This document shows positions 35,144-44,079 of a stretch of 64,000 bases of DNA, piece by piece. The first letter of the stretch is position 1. Each line of letters begins with the position of its first letter. The notes under the pieces were generated by a model that was given only the letters and a program-made list of their open reading frames with translations, did not search any database and had not been told where the DNA came from. The DNA is taken from positions 620,001 through 684,000 of the forward strand of contig NZ_ASWB01000001.1 in assembly GCF_000407445.1 (NCBI RefSeq), read 5' to 3'. The position numbers and the translations under genes are program-made. This DNA comes from Enterococcus moraviensis ATCC BAA-383 (GTDB lineage Bacteria; Bacillota; Bacilli; Lactobacillales; Enterococcaceae).

Positions 35144-36450
35144 TATTCCACCTCCAAATTCGCCAGTTGCTCTAGTAATTCACCTTCTGAATACCATTTG
35201 TTATCATAGCGAATGTACCATTCTGGAGTTAGATCAACAACTTGGGTCACTTCCTCGATTTTATGCCAAGTATAACCAATCACCATCGAATTGATTTTTT
35301 CTGTATCTGCACCATAGCTCAGCAGCTGTTCCAATAAACTCTCAGTACTTTTCAACACAACTTCTTCTTCAGAAGGAATCGGTACTTGAATCGTATCTAC
35401 GCTTGTTTGAATTATTACAGATGACTTAGCTGCTTTAGCGTTGCTTAGTGTGATTCGAACCTGACCTTTATCATGCTCACTGAAAACAGGAAATCCTTCC
35501 ACGAACGTTCGGTAATCGATCTCTGAATCCGTTCGATCAAAGTAGCGGATATTTCCCATACTTGTTCCTAATTTTTTTATATAAGCAAAACTATCAGAAT
35601 AAATATTATCTTCAGCTGTTCTAGATTCTATCTCGCCGTTAAAATGAATCGTACCAAGATTTTCATCCACCGTTAACCGCTCACTTCCACTTGTATACGA
35701 TAAATCTTTACTATCTTCATTTGTCTGAATATCTTCCGTATTCGAGAAAAACGCATTATGAAACTTTGTTACTGGTTGCGAAGCTAAAATATAACTGTAC
35801 TTTTTCATCTTTAAATCTTCCGACATATAATAATGCTTACCTGCGACAGCTTGTTGCTCTGAAATTTGGCTGTATTGTACGCCAACTTTGTTCATCAAAC
35901 TCAACACTTTTTGACTATCGATCGTGATTGGTGCTTCATAGATATCTTTACGATTAAAATCTAAGAAGCGAATCTTATTTTGAACTAGATCAACTTGGAT
36001 ACACGTAAAGTAAATTTCATCTGCATTTAGATCTGCCGTTTTAAGACCTAAATTATAGACAGAAATATATTCTCCCAACAAAAATGGCCCTTCATACAAT
36101 AACTCTAATCCCGTTTGCATTGATAAGTGTTTTTCAAATTCCACAGTATCCTCAGTGACCGTTTGAACCAATTCACCAAATGAACTATGCTTGATTTCAT
36201 TTTGAATATTGGTTATCAAATTCTCACTTGTATTTAATTCTGATTTTCCATCTTGCATCCGAATCAAACGTAAAGGCAAGAAAACATCCGTATCGACGCG
36301 TTCATTAACAACAGCTGTTGCAACTTGCGAATCATTTTTTATTGGTTGTTCTTTTTTAGAAGAACTAATCCAAATACTCATGGAAAAATACAGACTAAGC
36401 AACACTAAAAAAATCAGCCCGATTCGTAAAACTTTCTCTGTTATTTTCAT
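35143..36450 (-). CDS. walH: WalH (YycH) regulatory membrane protein
   Basis: A 435-residue protein with one N-terminal TM helix (VLRIGLIFLVLLSLYFSMSIWI) and a large extracellular YycH domain. It is a partner of WalI in modulating WalK. The start is ATG 36450 in an ATGA overlap with the walK stop, after GGAGG; an in-frame TTG 9 bp earlier is less likely. Only the fold-level family call is secure. Confidence 0.9.
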   Translation of the reverse strand: MKITEKVLRIGLIFLVLLSLYFSMSIWISSSKKEQPIKNDSQVATAVVNERVDTDVFLPLRLIRMQDGKSELNTSENLITNIQNEIKHSSFGELVQTVTEDTVEFEKHLSMQTGLELLYEGPFLLGEYISVYNLGLKTADLNADEIYFTCIQVDLVQNKIRFLDFNRKDIYEAPITIDSQKVLSLMNKVGVQYSQISEQQAVAGKHYYMSEDLKMKKYSYILASQPVTKFHNAFFSNTEDIQTNEDSKDLSYTSGSERLTVDENLGTIHFNGEIESRTAEDNIYSDSFAYIKKLGTSMGNIRYFDRTDSEIDYRTFVEGFPVFSEHDKGQVRITLSNAKAAKSSVIIQTSVDTIQVPIPSEEEVVLKSTESLLEQLLSYGADTEKINSMVIGYTWHKIEEVTQVVDLTPEWYIRYDNKWYSEGELLEQLANLEVE

Positions 36451-38276
36451 TCCCACCAATCCTCCTCATATGGTTCATAAGGCAAGGATATATAAAAGGT
36501 AGAGCCCTGACCTTCCTGACTTTCCACCCAGATAGCGCCATTATGAGCTTTGACTACTTCTCTTGAAATAGCGAGACCAAGACCTGTTCCACCTTGCTCT
36601 CTTGCACGCGCTTTATCTACGCGATAGAAACGTTCAAAGACTTTATTAACATCTTTTTTAGGAATTCCCAACCCTTGATCTGTTACACTAAAAACAACAT
36701 TATTATGCGTTTCAAGTAATCGACAAGTGATTTCTCCACCATCAGGAGAATACTTGATGGCATTATTTAATATATTATCTAATACTTGGATCACCTTATC
36801 TGTATCTAATTCGACCCATAAATCACGTTTGGTGAATTCACGATGAATTGTATAATTTTTATCATTCGCTTCCACCATCATATCAAAACGGTCTAAAACG
36901 AAATTGATCAATTCATTAAAGTTAACATACTCTAACTGCAATTCGCCATTACCAGAGTCCATTCTTGAAAGATTCAATAAGTCATTAATCATCCGAATCA
37001 TACGATCCGTTTCTTCCAGTGTAACTTTTAGGAAATTGGGTGCAATTTCTGGATTTTCCCAGGCACCTTCGCTTAGTGCTTCAATATAACTTCTCATACT
37101 GGTTAAAGGTGTACGTAGTTCGTGGGAAACGTTTGATACAAATTCTCTACGCTCACGTTCGTTTTTCTCCTGTTCGGTTACATCATGAAGTACACAAACA
37201 AGTCCTGTGATAAAACCAGATTCCCGACGAATCATGGCAAAATCAACACGAATGATCATTTGGTCTTCCTCTCTTGATGAAATAGAACGGTCAATCAAAA
37301 TTTCTTCTGGTTCTTCCAATAATTTGCGCAATGTATAATCTGTTTCGATATCTAATAACTCTAACAAAGAAGAACCTATGACAGCTTCGTCTTTAACGTT
37401 TAATAAAGATAATGCCATTTCATTGATCGTAATCACTTTGCCACGTCTATCGGTAGCGATAACCCCATCTGTCATATGAGCCAAAACGCTATCTAAACGA
37501 TTTCGTTCTGCTTCCATTGTTTCTTGTGCTTCTTCGATTCGTTCTGAAAGCTGATTAAATGTTTCTGCCAATTGGCCCAGTTCATCTTTACCGTAAACTT
37601 TGACTTTCCCACTATAATCACCTTTAGCAATTCTCAAAGCCTGTTCTCGCATTTCACCGATTGGCTGCGTGATCGATCTGGCAATCAAAATCGTAACAAT
37701 AATCGAAATAGCACCAGCAATGAGTGAGGCCGTAAAGAATATCCGAGCTGTGTCAGTGATTTCTTGGTATTTACCTTCAGTATTACTTTTAACATAAAGA
37801 ACCCCGATGACTGTGTCGCCAGTCGGGGATTGGATAGGCTGAACATTGATATAAACTCGTTTGTCATTATCCATAGCAGAGTATTTCTTTGCACTGAAAT
37901 CATTCAAATCACGATAATCGTTTTTCTTACCAACAATTCCTTGACGATTCAAGTCACTCGTCGCTCTGACAATGCCTTTATCGTCTACGACACGCGCTTC
38001 AATTGTTTCAGAAGCTGAAAAATCACTTAATGTCTTTTTTAAATTGGCATCGATTTCCGTACGATCTCGATCTTTTTCACCTAATTTTACACTAAGAGTG
38101 CTAGCCAATTGGGTAACTTGTCGGTCAACATTTTGTTTATAATCATTAATTGTTGTCGATTCTAGTTCACGGATGAAATATCCGCCGATAATCTGAATCG
38201 CAATCAATAATAATAAAATAAAGGACAATGCGATCTTAAAGTTTACCGATTGAAAAAAGTGAACTTTTTTCCTCAT
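36447..38276 (-). CDS. walK: WalK (VicK) sensor histidine kinase
   Basis: A 609-residue kinase of the essential WalRK system that tunes cell-wall hydrolysis. TM1 spans about 13-33, an extracellular sensor 34-177 and TM2 178-199. HAMP covers 200-252 and PAS about 258-370. HisKA has the phospho-acceptor H385 in SNVSHELRTP, and the ATPase boxes are NAIKYSPDGGEI, DQGLGIPKK and GGTGLGLAIS. The extracellular domain is present, unlike in streptococcal VicK. It lies 6 bp after walR. Confidence 0.97.
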   Translation of the reverse strand: MRKKVHFFQSVNFKIALSFILLLLIAIQIIGGYFIRELESTTINDYKQNVDRQVTQLASTLSVKLGEKDRDRTEIDANLKKTLSDFSASETIEARVVDDKGIVRATSDLNRQGIVGKKNDYRDLNDFSAKKYSAMDNDKRVYINVQPIQSPTGDTVIGVLYVKSNTEGKYQEITDTARIFFTASLIAGAISIIVTILIARSITQPIGEMREQALRIAKGDYSGKVKVYGKDELGQLAETFNQLSERIEEAQETMEAERNRLDSVLAHMTDGVIATDRRGKVITINEMALSLLNVKDEAVIGSSLLELLDIETDYTLRKLLEEPEEILIDRSISSREEDQMIIRVDFAMIRRESGFITGLVCVLHDVTEQEKNERERREFVSNVSHELRTPLTSMRSYIEALSEGAWENPEIAPNFLKVTLEETDRMIRMINDLLNLSRMDSGNGELQLEYVNFNELINFVLDRFDMMVEANDKNYTIHREFTKRDLWVELDTDKVIQVLDNILNNAIKYSPDGGEITCRLLETHNNVVFSVTDQGLGIPKKDVNKVFERFYRVDKARAREQGGTGLGLAISREVVKAHNGAIWVESQEGQGSTFYISLPYEPYEEDWWE

Positions 38277-38282
38277 AAATCA

Positions 38283-38987
38283 CTACTCCTGTTCAGGATT
38301 TCGAAGATAATAGCCTACACCTCGACGTGTAACTAGATACGTTGGATGGCTTGGACTGTCTTCGATTTTCTCTCTTAAACGGCGTACGGTCACATCCACT
38401 GTTCGGACATCACCAAAGTAATCATATCCCCAAACCGTTTGCAATAGATGTTCCCGGGTCATAACCTGTCCGATATGTTTAGCAAGGTAATAAAGCAATT
38501 CAAACTCACGATGTGTCAATTCGATTTTACTTCCTCGTTTCGACACCATATAAGCATCAGGATGAATCGTTAAATCTCCTATTGTTAATTCAGATTGAGT
38601 AGTTGATTCTGCTTCTTTAGCACTTGTAGCTCCTCGGCGTAAATTAGCTTTAACACGCGCAACAAGCTCACGATTAGAAAATGGTTTTGTTACATAGTCG
38701 TCTGCGCCTAATTCTAAGCCCAAGACTTTATCGATTTCTGAATCTTTAGCCGTTACCATAATAATAGGCATATCATAGGTTTTCCGAACTTCTCTCGCTA
38801 CTTCCAAGCCATCCATTTTTGGTAACATCAAATCCAGGATAATTAAATCTGGTTCTACTTCTTTAACTTTTTCGACCGCTTCTTCACCATCATACGCGGT
38901 AAAAACTTCGTATCCTTCTTTCGTTAGGTTGTATTTTACAATCTCCGAAATTGGCTTTTCATCATCTACAACTAATATTTTTTTCAT
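38283..38987 (-). CDS. walR: WalR (VicR) response regulator
   Basis: A 234-residue OmpR-family regulator. The receiver has D8/D9, phospho-acceptor D52 ([12 protein letters not shown]) and K101-region [13 protein letters not shown]. The winged helix has [25 protein letters not shown] and the [15 protein letters not shown] recognition helix. WalR is normally essential and controls autolysin genes. It heads walRKHIJ and is divergent from the LD-carboxypeptidase gene. Confidence 0.97.
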   Translation of the reverse strand: MKKILVVDDEKPISEIVKYNLTKEGYEVFTAYDGEEAVEKVKEVEPDLIILDLMLPKMDGLEVAREVRKTYDMPIIMVTAKDSEIDKVLGLELGADDYVTKPFSNRELVARVKANLRRGATSAKEAESTTQSELTIGDLTIHPDAYMVSKRGSKIELTHREFELLYYLAKHIGQVMTREHLLQTVWGYDYFGDVRTVDVTVRRLREKIEDSPSHPTYLVTRRGVGYYLRNPEQE

Positions 38988-39110
38988 ATAAGAGGCACCT
39001 CTTTTTTCTTTTGTCTTTTCGTAGTCTAACCATATTCTCCCTTATTATACCTTATTTTGTCCACTGTTTCATCTTTGACAAAATAGTCCTTACTCTTTCT
39101 TATCTATATC

Positions 39111-39140
39111 TTGCAAAAATAAAGGCTTTCTGTCTATAAT
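39111..39140 (+). promoter_or_regulatory. Promoter of the LD-carboxypeptidase gene
   Basis: TTGCAA (39111-39116) and TATAAT (39135-39140) with an 18-bp spacer are 35 bp before the start codon. A minus-strand TATAAT for walR lies nearby at about 39045-39052, but its -35 is unclear. Confidence 0.65.
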
Positions 39141-39174
39141 TAAGTATAAGTTTTTTTCAAAAGGACGCGATAAA

Positions 39175-40134
39175 ATGAAAGCACCACGACTACAAGCAGG
39201 TGACGAAATTCGAGTCATTGCCCCCTCTACAAGTTTTTTAAGTTTAACAGATTCAGGCATTAAATTAGCCGAACAACGCCTAACCGATTTAGGCTTTAAG
39301 ATCACGTTCTCTGAGCATACAAATGAAGTAGATGTGATTGGTTCCTCTTCGATCATGAGCCGTGTCAAGGATCTACATGAGGCTTTTTCAGATGATAATG
39401 TCAAAGGAATCCTAACAGCAATCGGTGGTTTTAATAGTAATGAACTGCTTCCCTATCTTGATTTTGAACTCATCAAACGCCACCCTAAAATTTTTTGTGG
39501 TTATAGTGATATCACAGCGTTATGCAATGCAATTACAACAAAAACGAAGTTATTAACGTATGTCGGCCCTCATTTTTCTAGTTTTCAAATGGATGAATTG
39601 CAACATTATCAGACAGAACATTTCTTGCATGCCGTAATGGATGAAAAGTCTTTCTCAGTCTCTGCATCTGATTCTTGGAGTCAAGACGAATGGTATTTAC
39701 CCAACCCAAAACGTACCTTGTTAGCCAATGACTGGAAAGTCTACAGCCACTCTACCCCCGTGACTGGTACTTGTTACGGTGGCAATTTAGGCACTTTTCA
39801 ACTGCTTTTTGGTACTCGTTTTTTACCTAATCTTGAACGATCTATTTTATTTGTTGAAAATGCTGAAGAAGATGATTATCATGATTTTGCTCGTGGATTA
39901 GCTGCTTTGCTCCAAGTGGTGAGGCATCCTCAAGCCTTACTGATCGGACGCTTTCCCAAAGAAACTAAAATGACGGAAGAACGACTTTTAGCTATTTTAT
40001 CAAAATATCCCTTATTACGTGAAATTCCAGTAATCTATGACATGAATTTTGGTCACACACAACCGATTTTTACAATCCCAATCGGAGATCAAGCGACAGT
40101 CGACACATCAAAAAAAATAATTACCTTTTTCTAA
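39175..40134 (+). CDS. Peptidase S66 family LD-carboxypeptidase (LdcA/MccF-like)
   Basis: A 319-residue cytoplasmic serine peptidase. The nucleophile S111 lies in FCGYSDITAL. The glutamate is in FVENAEEDDYHD and the histidine in MNFGHTQP, completing the Ser-Glu-His triad. LdcA trims the terminal D-Ala from tetrapeptides during wall recycling, while MccF relatives inactivate microcin C-like compounds. By sequence alone the two roles cannot be separated. It is divergent from walR. Confidence 0.88.
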   Translation: MKAPRLQAGDEIRVIAPSTSFLSLTDSGIKLAEQRLTDLGFKITFSEHTNEVDVIGSSSIMSRVKDLHEAFSDDNVKGILTAIGGFNSNELLPYLDFELIKRHPKIFCGYSDITALCNAITTKTKLLTYVGPHFSSFQMDELQHYQTEHFLHAVMDEKSFSVSASDSWSQDEWYLPNPKRTLLANDWKVYSHSTPVTGTCYGGNLGTFQLLFGTRFLPNLERSILFVENAEEDDYHDFARGLAALLQVVRHPQALLIGRFPKETKMTEERLLAILSKYPLLREIPVIYDMNFGHTQPIFTIPIGDQATVDTSKKIITFF

Positions 40135-40136
40135 AT

Positions 40137-40187
40137 AAAAACCCTATACTGTTTGCTTCTTTCAATAGCTAAACAGTATAAGGGTTT
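40137..40187. terminator. Bidirectional terminator between the S66 peptidase and merR genes
   Basis: A roughly 16-bp inverted repeat (CCCTATACTGTTT with its near-complement) is flanked by A and T runs and overlaps the MerR-family gene stop. Confidence 0.87.
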
Positions 40188-40548
40188 ATTTTTTATTTTT
40201 TTCCATCTGTTCATATAATGTAATTTTATTATCCAGTAAGTCAAGATGACTTTTCGCTCTTTCATATTCGGCTAGGATTTTTATTCGATGGTTTAATAAT
40301 AAATTTTTGCGTTCAGTGATCGTTGAATCTCCGAGATTTCTTAACTGAGTGTATGTTTTGATTTCCTTTAGCGAAATACCTGTGTGTTTTAGCTTGATCA
40401 CAAAATTCGCCCACTCCACTTCTTCTTCACCAAAAATACGATAATTCTGTTTATCTCTAGCCGGTTCAATCAACCCTTCTTTTTCATAATACCGTAACGT
40501 ATGCTCACTGATGCCAATTTTTTTTGCAAATTCACTGATTGTATACAT
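40186..40548 (-). CDS. MerR family transcriptional regulator
   Basis: A 120-residue regulator. The winged-helix start MYTISEFAKKIGISEHTLRYYEKEGLIEP and NYRIFGEEEVEWANFVIKLKHTGISLKEI are diagnostic. A dimerisation coiled coil (about 80-115) follows and there is no effector domain. It resembles the AdhR/YfmP group that senses aldehydes or redox stress, but the cysteine of AdhR is not seen. The intergenic promoter toward the SDR gene has the 19-bp spacer of MerR-activated promoters. Confidence 0.88.
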   Translation of the reverse strand: MYTISEFAKKIGISEHTLRYYEKEGLIEPARDKQNYRIFGEEEVEWANFVIKLKHTGISLKEIKTYTQLRNLGDSTITERKNLLLNHRIKILAEYERAKSHLDLLDNKITLYEQMEKNKK

Positions 40549-40572
40549 GTTTTCTCCTTTTTTAATTTTCTC

Positions 40573-40603
40573 TTGCTTTAGAGTCGTCTCTAACCCTTAT
40601 ACT
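40573..40603 (+). promoter_or_regulatory. MerR-type promoter and operator for the SDR gene
   Basis: TTGCTT (40573-40578) and TATACT (40598-40603) are separated by 19 bp, longer than the usual 17. The dyad TTAGAG-TCGT-CTCTAA (40578-40593) fills the spacer. This is the classic layout for activation by DNA untwisting. Confidence 0.75.
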
Positions 40604-40647
40604 TCGATTGTACCACTCAGTTTACGTTTTAACATCATCTTGTTTTA

Positions 40648-40735
40648 CGGGCTAACAATAGCTCTGCTTCGATTTCATCAACCTTAAAATCTGTCAGAGG
40701 TATGTGAGCCCGCCACACGTTTAAATTAGGAGGAA
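40648..40735 (+). repeat. Structured leader element, distant relative, before the SDR gene
   Basis: CGGGCT (40648-40653) pairs with AGCCCG (40707-40712), and the element then runs into TTAAATTAGGAGG, the ribosome site. GGGCTAAC at its start and the GAGCCC-to-AGGAGG end match the dapA leader elements. Homology is likely but short. Confidence 0.4.
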
Positions 40736-40739
40736 TAAT

Positions 40740-41507
40740 ATGAAGTACACAGTCATCACAGGCGCAAGTTCTGGAATTGGTTTGGAAGCCGCCAAAGCAT
40801 TTGCCAAACTAGGAAAAAATCTTATCTTAATTGCTCGAAGAACGAATTTACTTGATCATTTGAAAGAGGAACTTTTAACAGAATATCCTACTCTTGAGAT
40901 CGTGAATAAAACCGTCGACTTATCTCAAAAAGAAAACGTACTTGATTTGTACCAGGATTTAAAAGTTTATGCTATTGAAACATGGATCAATAATGCTGGT
41001 TTTGGCTATTATCATTCAGTGGCTGACCAAGATTTAGAAAAAGCTAGTCAAATGTTGCATTTGAATATTGAAGCTTTAACGTTATTATCTTCTCTTTTTG
41101 TCACAGATTATGAAAACAAAGAGAATACACAATTGATCAACGTTTCTTCTGCTGGTGGATACAAAAATGTTCCAAATGCTGCTACATATTGTGCAACAAA
41201 ATTTTATGTAAGTGCATTTACCGAAGCGATTGCTTTAGAGCTACAAGCCAAAGGTTCCCCCCTTAAAGCAAAGGTTCTAGCGCCAGCCGCTACTGAAACA
41301 GAATTTGCTCAAATTGCTAACGGCTCAAAGTCTTACGACTACGCTAAAGGGTTTGGAACATTTCACTCAGCGAAAGAGATGGCTCAATTTCTCATAGAAC
41401 TTTATCAAAGTCAAGAAGTCGTCGGTCTTGTTGATCGTAATACGTTTAAGTTTGATTTATCTGGTCCAATTTTTGCTCATTATCAAACTGGAATTCAAAC
41501 TATATAA
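40740..41507 (+). CDS. Short-chain dehydrogenase/reductase
   Basis: A 255-residue classical SDR. The cofactor loop TGASSGIG spans 7-14 and NNAG is at 84-87. The catalytic Ser lies in NVSSAGG (136-138), with Y150 and K154 in YCATK. R33/R34 after the second strand suggest NADP(H) preference. The start has a strong AGGAGG. The long 5' leader (about 130 nt) contains a hairpin-forming element. Likely a carbonyl reductase induced through the divergent MerR protein. Confidence 0.88.
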   Translation: MKYTVITGASSGIGLEAAKAFAKLGKNLILIARRTNLLDHLKEELLTEYPTLEIVNKTVDLSQKENVLDLYQDLKVYAIETWINNAGFGYYHSVADQDLEKASQMLHLNIEALTLLSSLFVTDYENKENTQLINVSSAGGYKNVPNAATYCATKFYVSAFTEAIALELQAKGSPLKAKVLAPAATETEFAQIANGSKSYDYAKGFGTFHSAKEMAQFLIELYQSQEVVGLVDRNTFKFDLSGPIFAHYQTGIQTI

Positions 41508-41516
41508 TGCTCTTAC

Positions 41517-41567
41517 AACCAAAAAAGATGCTTGATAGAATGATTCTATCAAGCATCTTTTTTGGTT
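41517..41567. terminator. Bidirectional terminator between the SDR and aquaporin genes
   Basis: A perfect 24-bp inverted repeat with a 3-nt loop ends both converging genes. Confidence 0.93.
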
Positions 41568-42233
41568 TTACTCTTCAGTATCAAGTAAGTATTTGCTAAC
41601 TAAAGCAGCAAGTACACCACCTATTAATGGTGCAACGATAAATACCCAAACTTGAGATAAAGCTTCGCCACCAGCAAAAATAGCTGGAGCCAAGCTTCTC
41701 GCTGGATTGACCGATGTTCCAGTTAATGGAATTCCCACTAAATGAATCATTGTTAAGGTTAAACCAATCACGATTCCTGCAAGTTTTGCATTTCCTTTTT
41801 TGGCACTCGTTACAGTCATGATTACCAATACAAAAATAAATGTTAAAATAATTTCTACTGTCAAGGCGCCTAAGGCACTAAAATCACCAAAACCATTTTG
41901 ACCTAAGTTTGCTGTTTCTCTTCCCGAACCGTTCAAAATAGATAGTAAAGCAAAAGAAGCAATCAAACCACCAATAATTTGACCTACGACATAATAAACC
42001 AAATCCATAGTTGAGATTCGTTTATTAACCCACATACCCAATGAAACTGCTGGATTTAAATGAGCACCAGAGATTGTACCAATGCTGTAAGCTGCTGCAA
42101 TGATTGTCAAACCAAAAGCCAAAGCGATACCAGTCGTACCAATTCCTTCAATCCCGCCACCTAAAACAGCTGTTGCTGTACCAAAGAAGACTAAGATAAA
42201 CGTTCCAAGACATTCTGCAATTGCTTTTTTCAT
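41568..42233 (-). CDS. aqpZ: Aquaporin (AqpZ-type MIP channel)
   Basis: A 221-residue channel with six TM helices. The two NPA motifs are at 60-62 (GAHLNPAVSLG) and 176-178 (TSVNPARSLAPAIF). The selectivity-filter positions H164, T173 and R179, with F40, have the spacing of water-selective AqpZ. The glycerol-facilitator signature is absent. The start is ATG 42233 after GGGAGGG; an upstream in-frame reading has no ribosome site. Confidence 0.92.
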   Translation of the reverse strand: MKKAIAECLGTFILVFFGTATAVLGGGIEGIGTTGIALAFGLTIIAAAYSIGTISGAHLNPAVSLGMWVNKRISTMDLVYYVVGQIIGGLIASFALLSILNGSGRETANLGQNGFGDFSALGALTVEIILTFIFVLVIMTVTSAKKGNAKLAGIVIGLTLTMIHLVGIPLTGTSVNPARSLAPAIFAGGEALSQVWVFIVAPLIGGVLAALVSKYLLDTEE

Positions 42234-42378
42234 ATATTTCCCTCCCTTCACTATATTCTTTACATAGTTTACCATAATCATTAAATTTTTCTGAATACTT
42301 TCAAATGAAATTTCAAGAAAAATTTGATGAGTAATAGATCAATATGATAGATATAATAATAAAAGCTAAATAAAAAAA

Positions 42379-42419
42379 ATACCAATAAAAGGCATTGTAT
42401 AATGCACTTATATTGGTAT
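42379..42419 (-). terminator. Terminator after degV
   Basis: A 9-bp outer stem (ATACCAATA/TATTGGTAT) and an inner GCATT/AATGC stem are followed by eight T on the minus strand. Confidence 0.88.
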
Positions 42420-42426
42420 TTGAAAA

Positions 42427-43284
42427 TTAATCTAAAAGTTGAATCCCGATACCTAAAAGTCCTGGTCCTGTATGAACCACTAATGCAGGACTGATTGTTC
42501 CAAAATAGATTTTTTCAGCCTGTGGGAACTGCGTTTTTAATTTTTCATAAAAAGCTTCAGCTTCTTCAACTGCTTGTCCTTGGGCAACAGCTAATACAAA
42601 TTTCTTATGTTCCCCGACAAAAGCTTTCACTAGTTCAAAGGTTTTATCCAAGCTTTTCTTTCTACCACGTGCTTTGGCTACAGTATGATAAACACCTTCT
42701 CCATTACACGAGATAATAGGATTTAATTTTAAGGCATTTCCCAAAATAGAGGCTACTAAGCCGATTCGTCCACCTTTTTGTAGATATTCTAATGTGGCAA
42801 CATTAAAATACACTTTGGCTTTTGTTACATTATTTGTTAGTTTCAGTTTGATTTCATCCCACGAGATGCCAGCTTCGATCATTTTGGCTGCTTCAATTGC
42901 TTGTAAGCCACTACCGATTCCAATGTTTTTTGTATCTAAAACAAATGTTTCTAAGCCTTCAAACTCTTCCGAAATCAAACGAACAACATTAAATGTTCCG
43001 CTTAGACCACTTGAAATAGTGACCGCTAAAACTTTTTCGTAGCCATCTGCTTTAATTTTTTCGAATATTTTCGTAATTGTTTCACCATCTGGTAATGATG
43101 TACTCGGGATTTCAATTGGTAAACGCTCATAAACCTCTTCTGGTGTAATATCAACTTTATCTGTATAAATACGATCTTTATATATAATCTGCAGCGGTAT
43201 CATGTACATCCCGTATTGTTCAACTAATTCTTGCGGCACATCCGTCCCTGAATCTACTAATAGCGCAATTTTCTCTTTATTCAT
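42427..43284 (-). CDS. DegV family fatty-acid-binding protein
   Basis: A 285-residue DegV protein. These bind a fatty acid and, as FakB, present it to the kinase FakA for phosphorylation. Seen are the ALLVDSGTDVPQEL start, IPSTSLPDGETI, VTISSGLSGTFNV, TKNIGIGSGLQAIEAAKM and a final HTGPGLLGIG. The start is ATG 43284 after GAGGAA, overlapping the upstream gene by 8 bp. The specific lipid is unknown. Confidence 0.9.
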   Translation of the reverse strand: MNKEKIALLVDSGTDVPQELVEQYGMYMIPLQIIYKDRIYTDKVDITPEEVYERLPIEIPSTSLPDGETITKIFEKIKADGYEKVLAVTISSGLSGTFNVVRLISEEFEGLETFVLDTKNIGIGSGLQAIEAAKMIEAGISWDEIKLKLTNNVTKAKVYFNVATLEYLQKGGRIGLVASILGNALKLNPIISCNGEGVYHTVAKARGRKKSLDKTFELVKAFVGEHKKFVLAVAQGQAVEEAEAFYEKLKTQFPQAEKIYFGTISPALVVHTGPGLLGIGIQLLD

Positions 43285-43846
43285 TTTCTTGTTCCTCATT
43301 TTCTTCTAAGTTTTTTTGTGCTAATTCAATGACTTTTTCAGTGAATAATTTTGTTGCAAATGATAATGTCGCACCTTTCACGATCAAAAACTCTACTGGT
43401 ATAGGTCGATCAAATGCCGCAATTGGTTCATTTCCTAACGCTTGAGCAACAACAACTGCTATGGCTGCTTCTTGTTCATCGCAAAATAAGTTGTACGCTT
43501 CACGGATACCAACCGCCGCACCTTGATAAAGGATTCCTTGTTTGATTTCTGGTATTGTCAGAACCTGCTTTAATAAGGTAATAGCGATTAAAAATGCCAA
43601 ATGTTTTTGGTTATAACGTTTTTTGATTGGTGCTGGAATCAAACCTAATTTTACATAATTATTGACCATCGATGATGTCAATAATGTATGTTTTTCTTTT
43701 AAAATAACTGGAGATAAGTAACGTTCAACTAAAGTGATTACTTGATCCATATATAATTCTAATTCGGGTAATTCATGCCATCTTGGTAAATGGACATCTA
43801 CCAATTCCTTTCCCCAAACTTGCAAAGAGGATTTTATTTCATTCAC
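43277..43846 (-). CDS. DUF1836 domain-containing protein
   Basis: A 189-residue protein of the DUF1836 family. The core ILKEKHTLLTSSMVNNYVKLGLIPAPIKKRYNQKHLAFLIAI looks like a MerR-like winged helix, so DNA binding is plausible. It precedes degV in a two-gene operon with overlapping ends, as often seen in Firmicutes. The function is unknown. Confidence 0.82.
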   Translation of the reverse strand: MNEIKSSLQVWGKELVDVHLPRWHELPELELYMDQVITLVERYLSPVILKEKHTLLTSSMVNNYVKLGLIPAPIKKRYNQKHLAFLIAITLLKQVLTIPEIKQGILYQGAAVGIREAYNLFCDEQEAAIAVVVAQALGNEPIAAFDRPIPVEFLIVKGATLSFATKLFTEKVIELAQKNLEENEEQENE

Positions 43847-43936
43847 AAGATCCCTCCTTCTATTTACTAAAACAGTTTAACATTTTTTTCAAAAACATTC
43901 AATCTAGTTTTTAAAACTAGATAAATATTAATAAAA

Positions 43937-44062
43937 AAAAGCCTGGAGCATAACTAAAAAAGTTATGTTTCAGGCTTTTAATATCCGAATAAACGATGGG
44001 CGCAGAAGTAACTCCTTCTTATTTCTCGAAGTTAAACACTTCTGGCCTAACCTCTTTTGGCA
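43937..44062 (-). repeat. Dispersed terminator-linked repeat, copy B
   Basis: This copy lies downstream of the MarR gene. The terminator hairpin at 43937-43979 (AAAGCCTGGAGCATAACT and near-complement, then T tract on the minus strand) is joined to core ATCCGAATAAACGA (43983-43996). A weaker hairpin with GCAGAAGT/ACTTCTGG ends follows. The core is identical to copy A at 12817-12830. Confidence 0.75.
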
Positions 44063-44079
44063 AAACTTATTTATACTTT

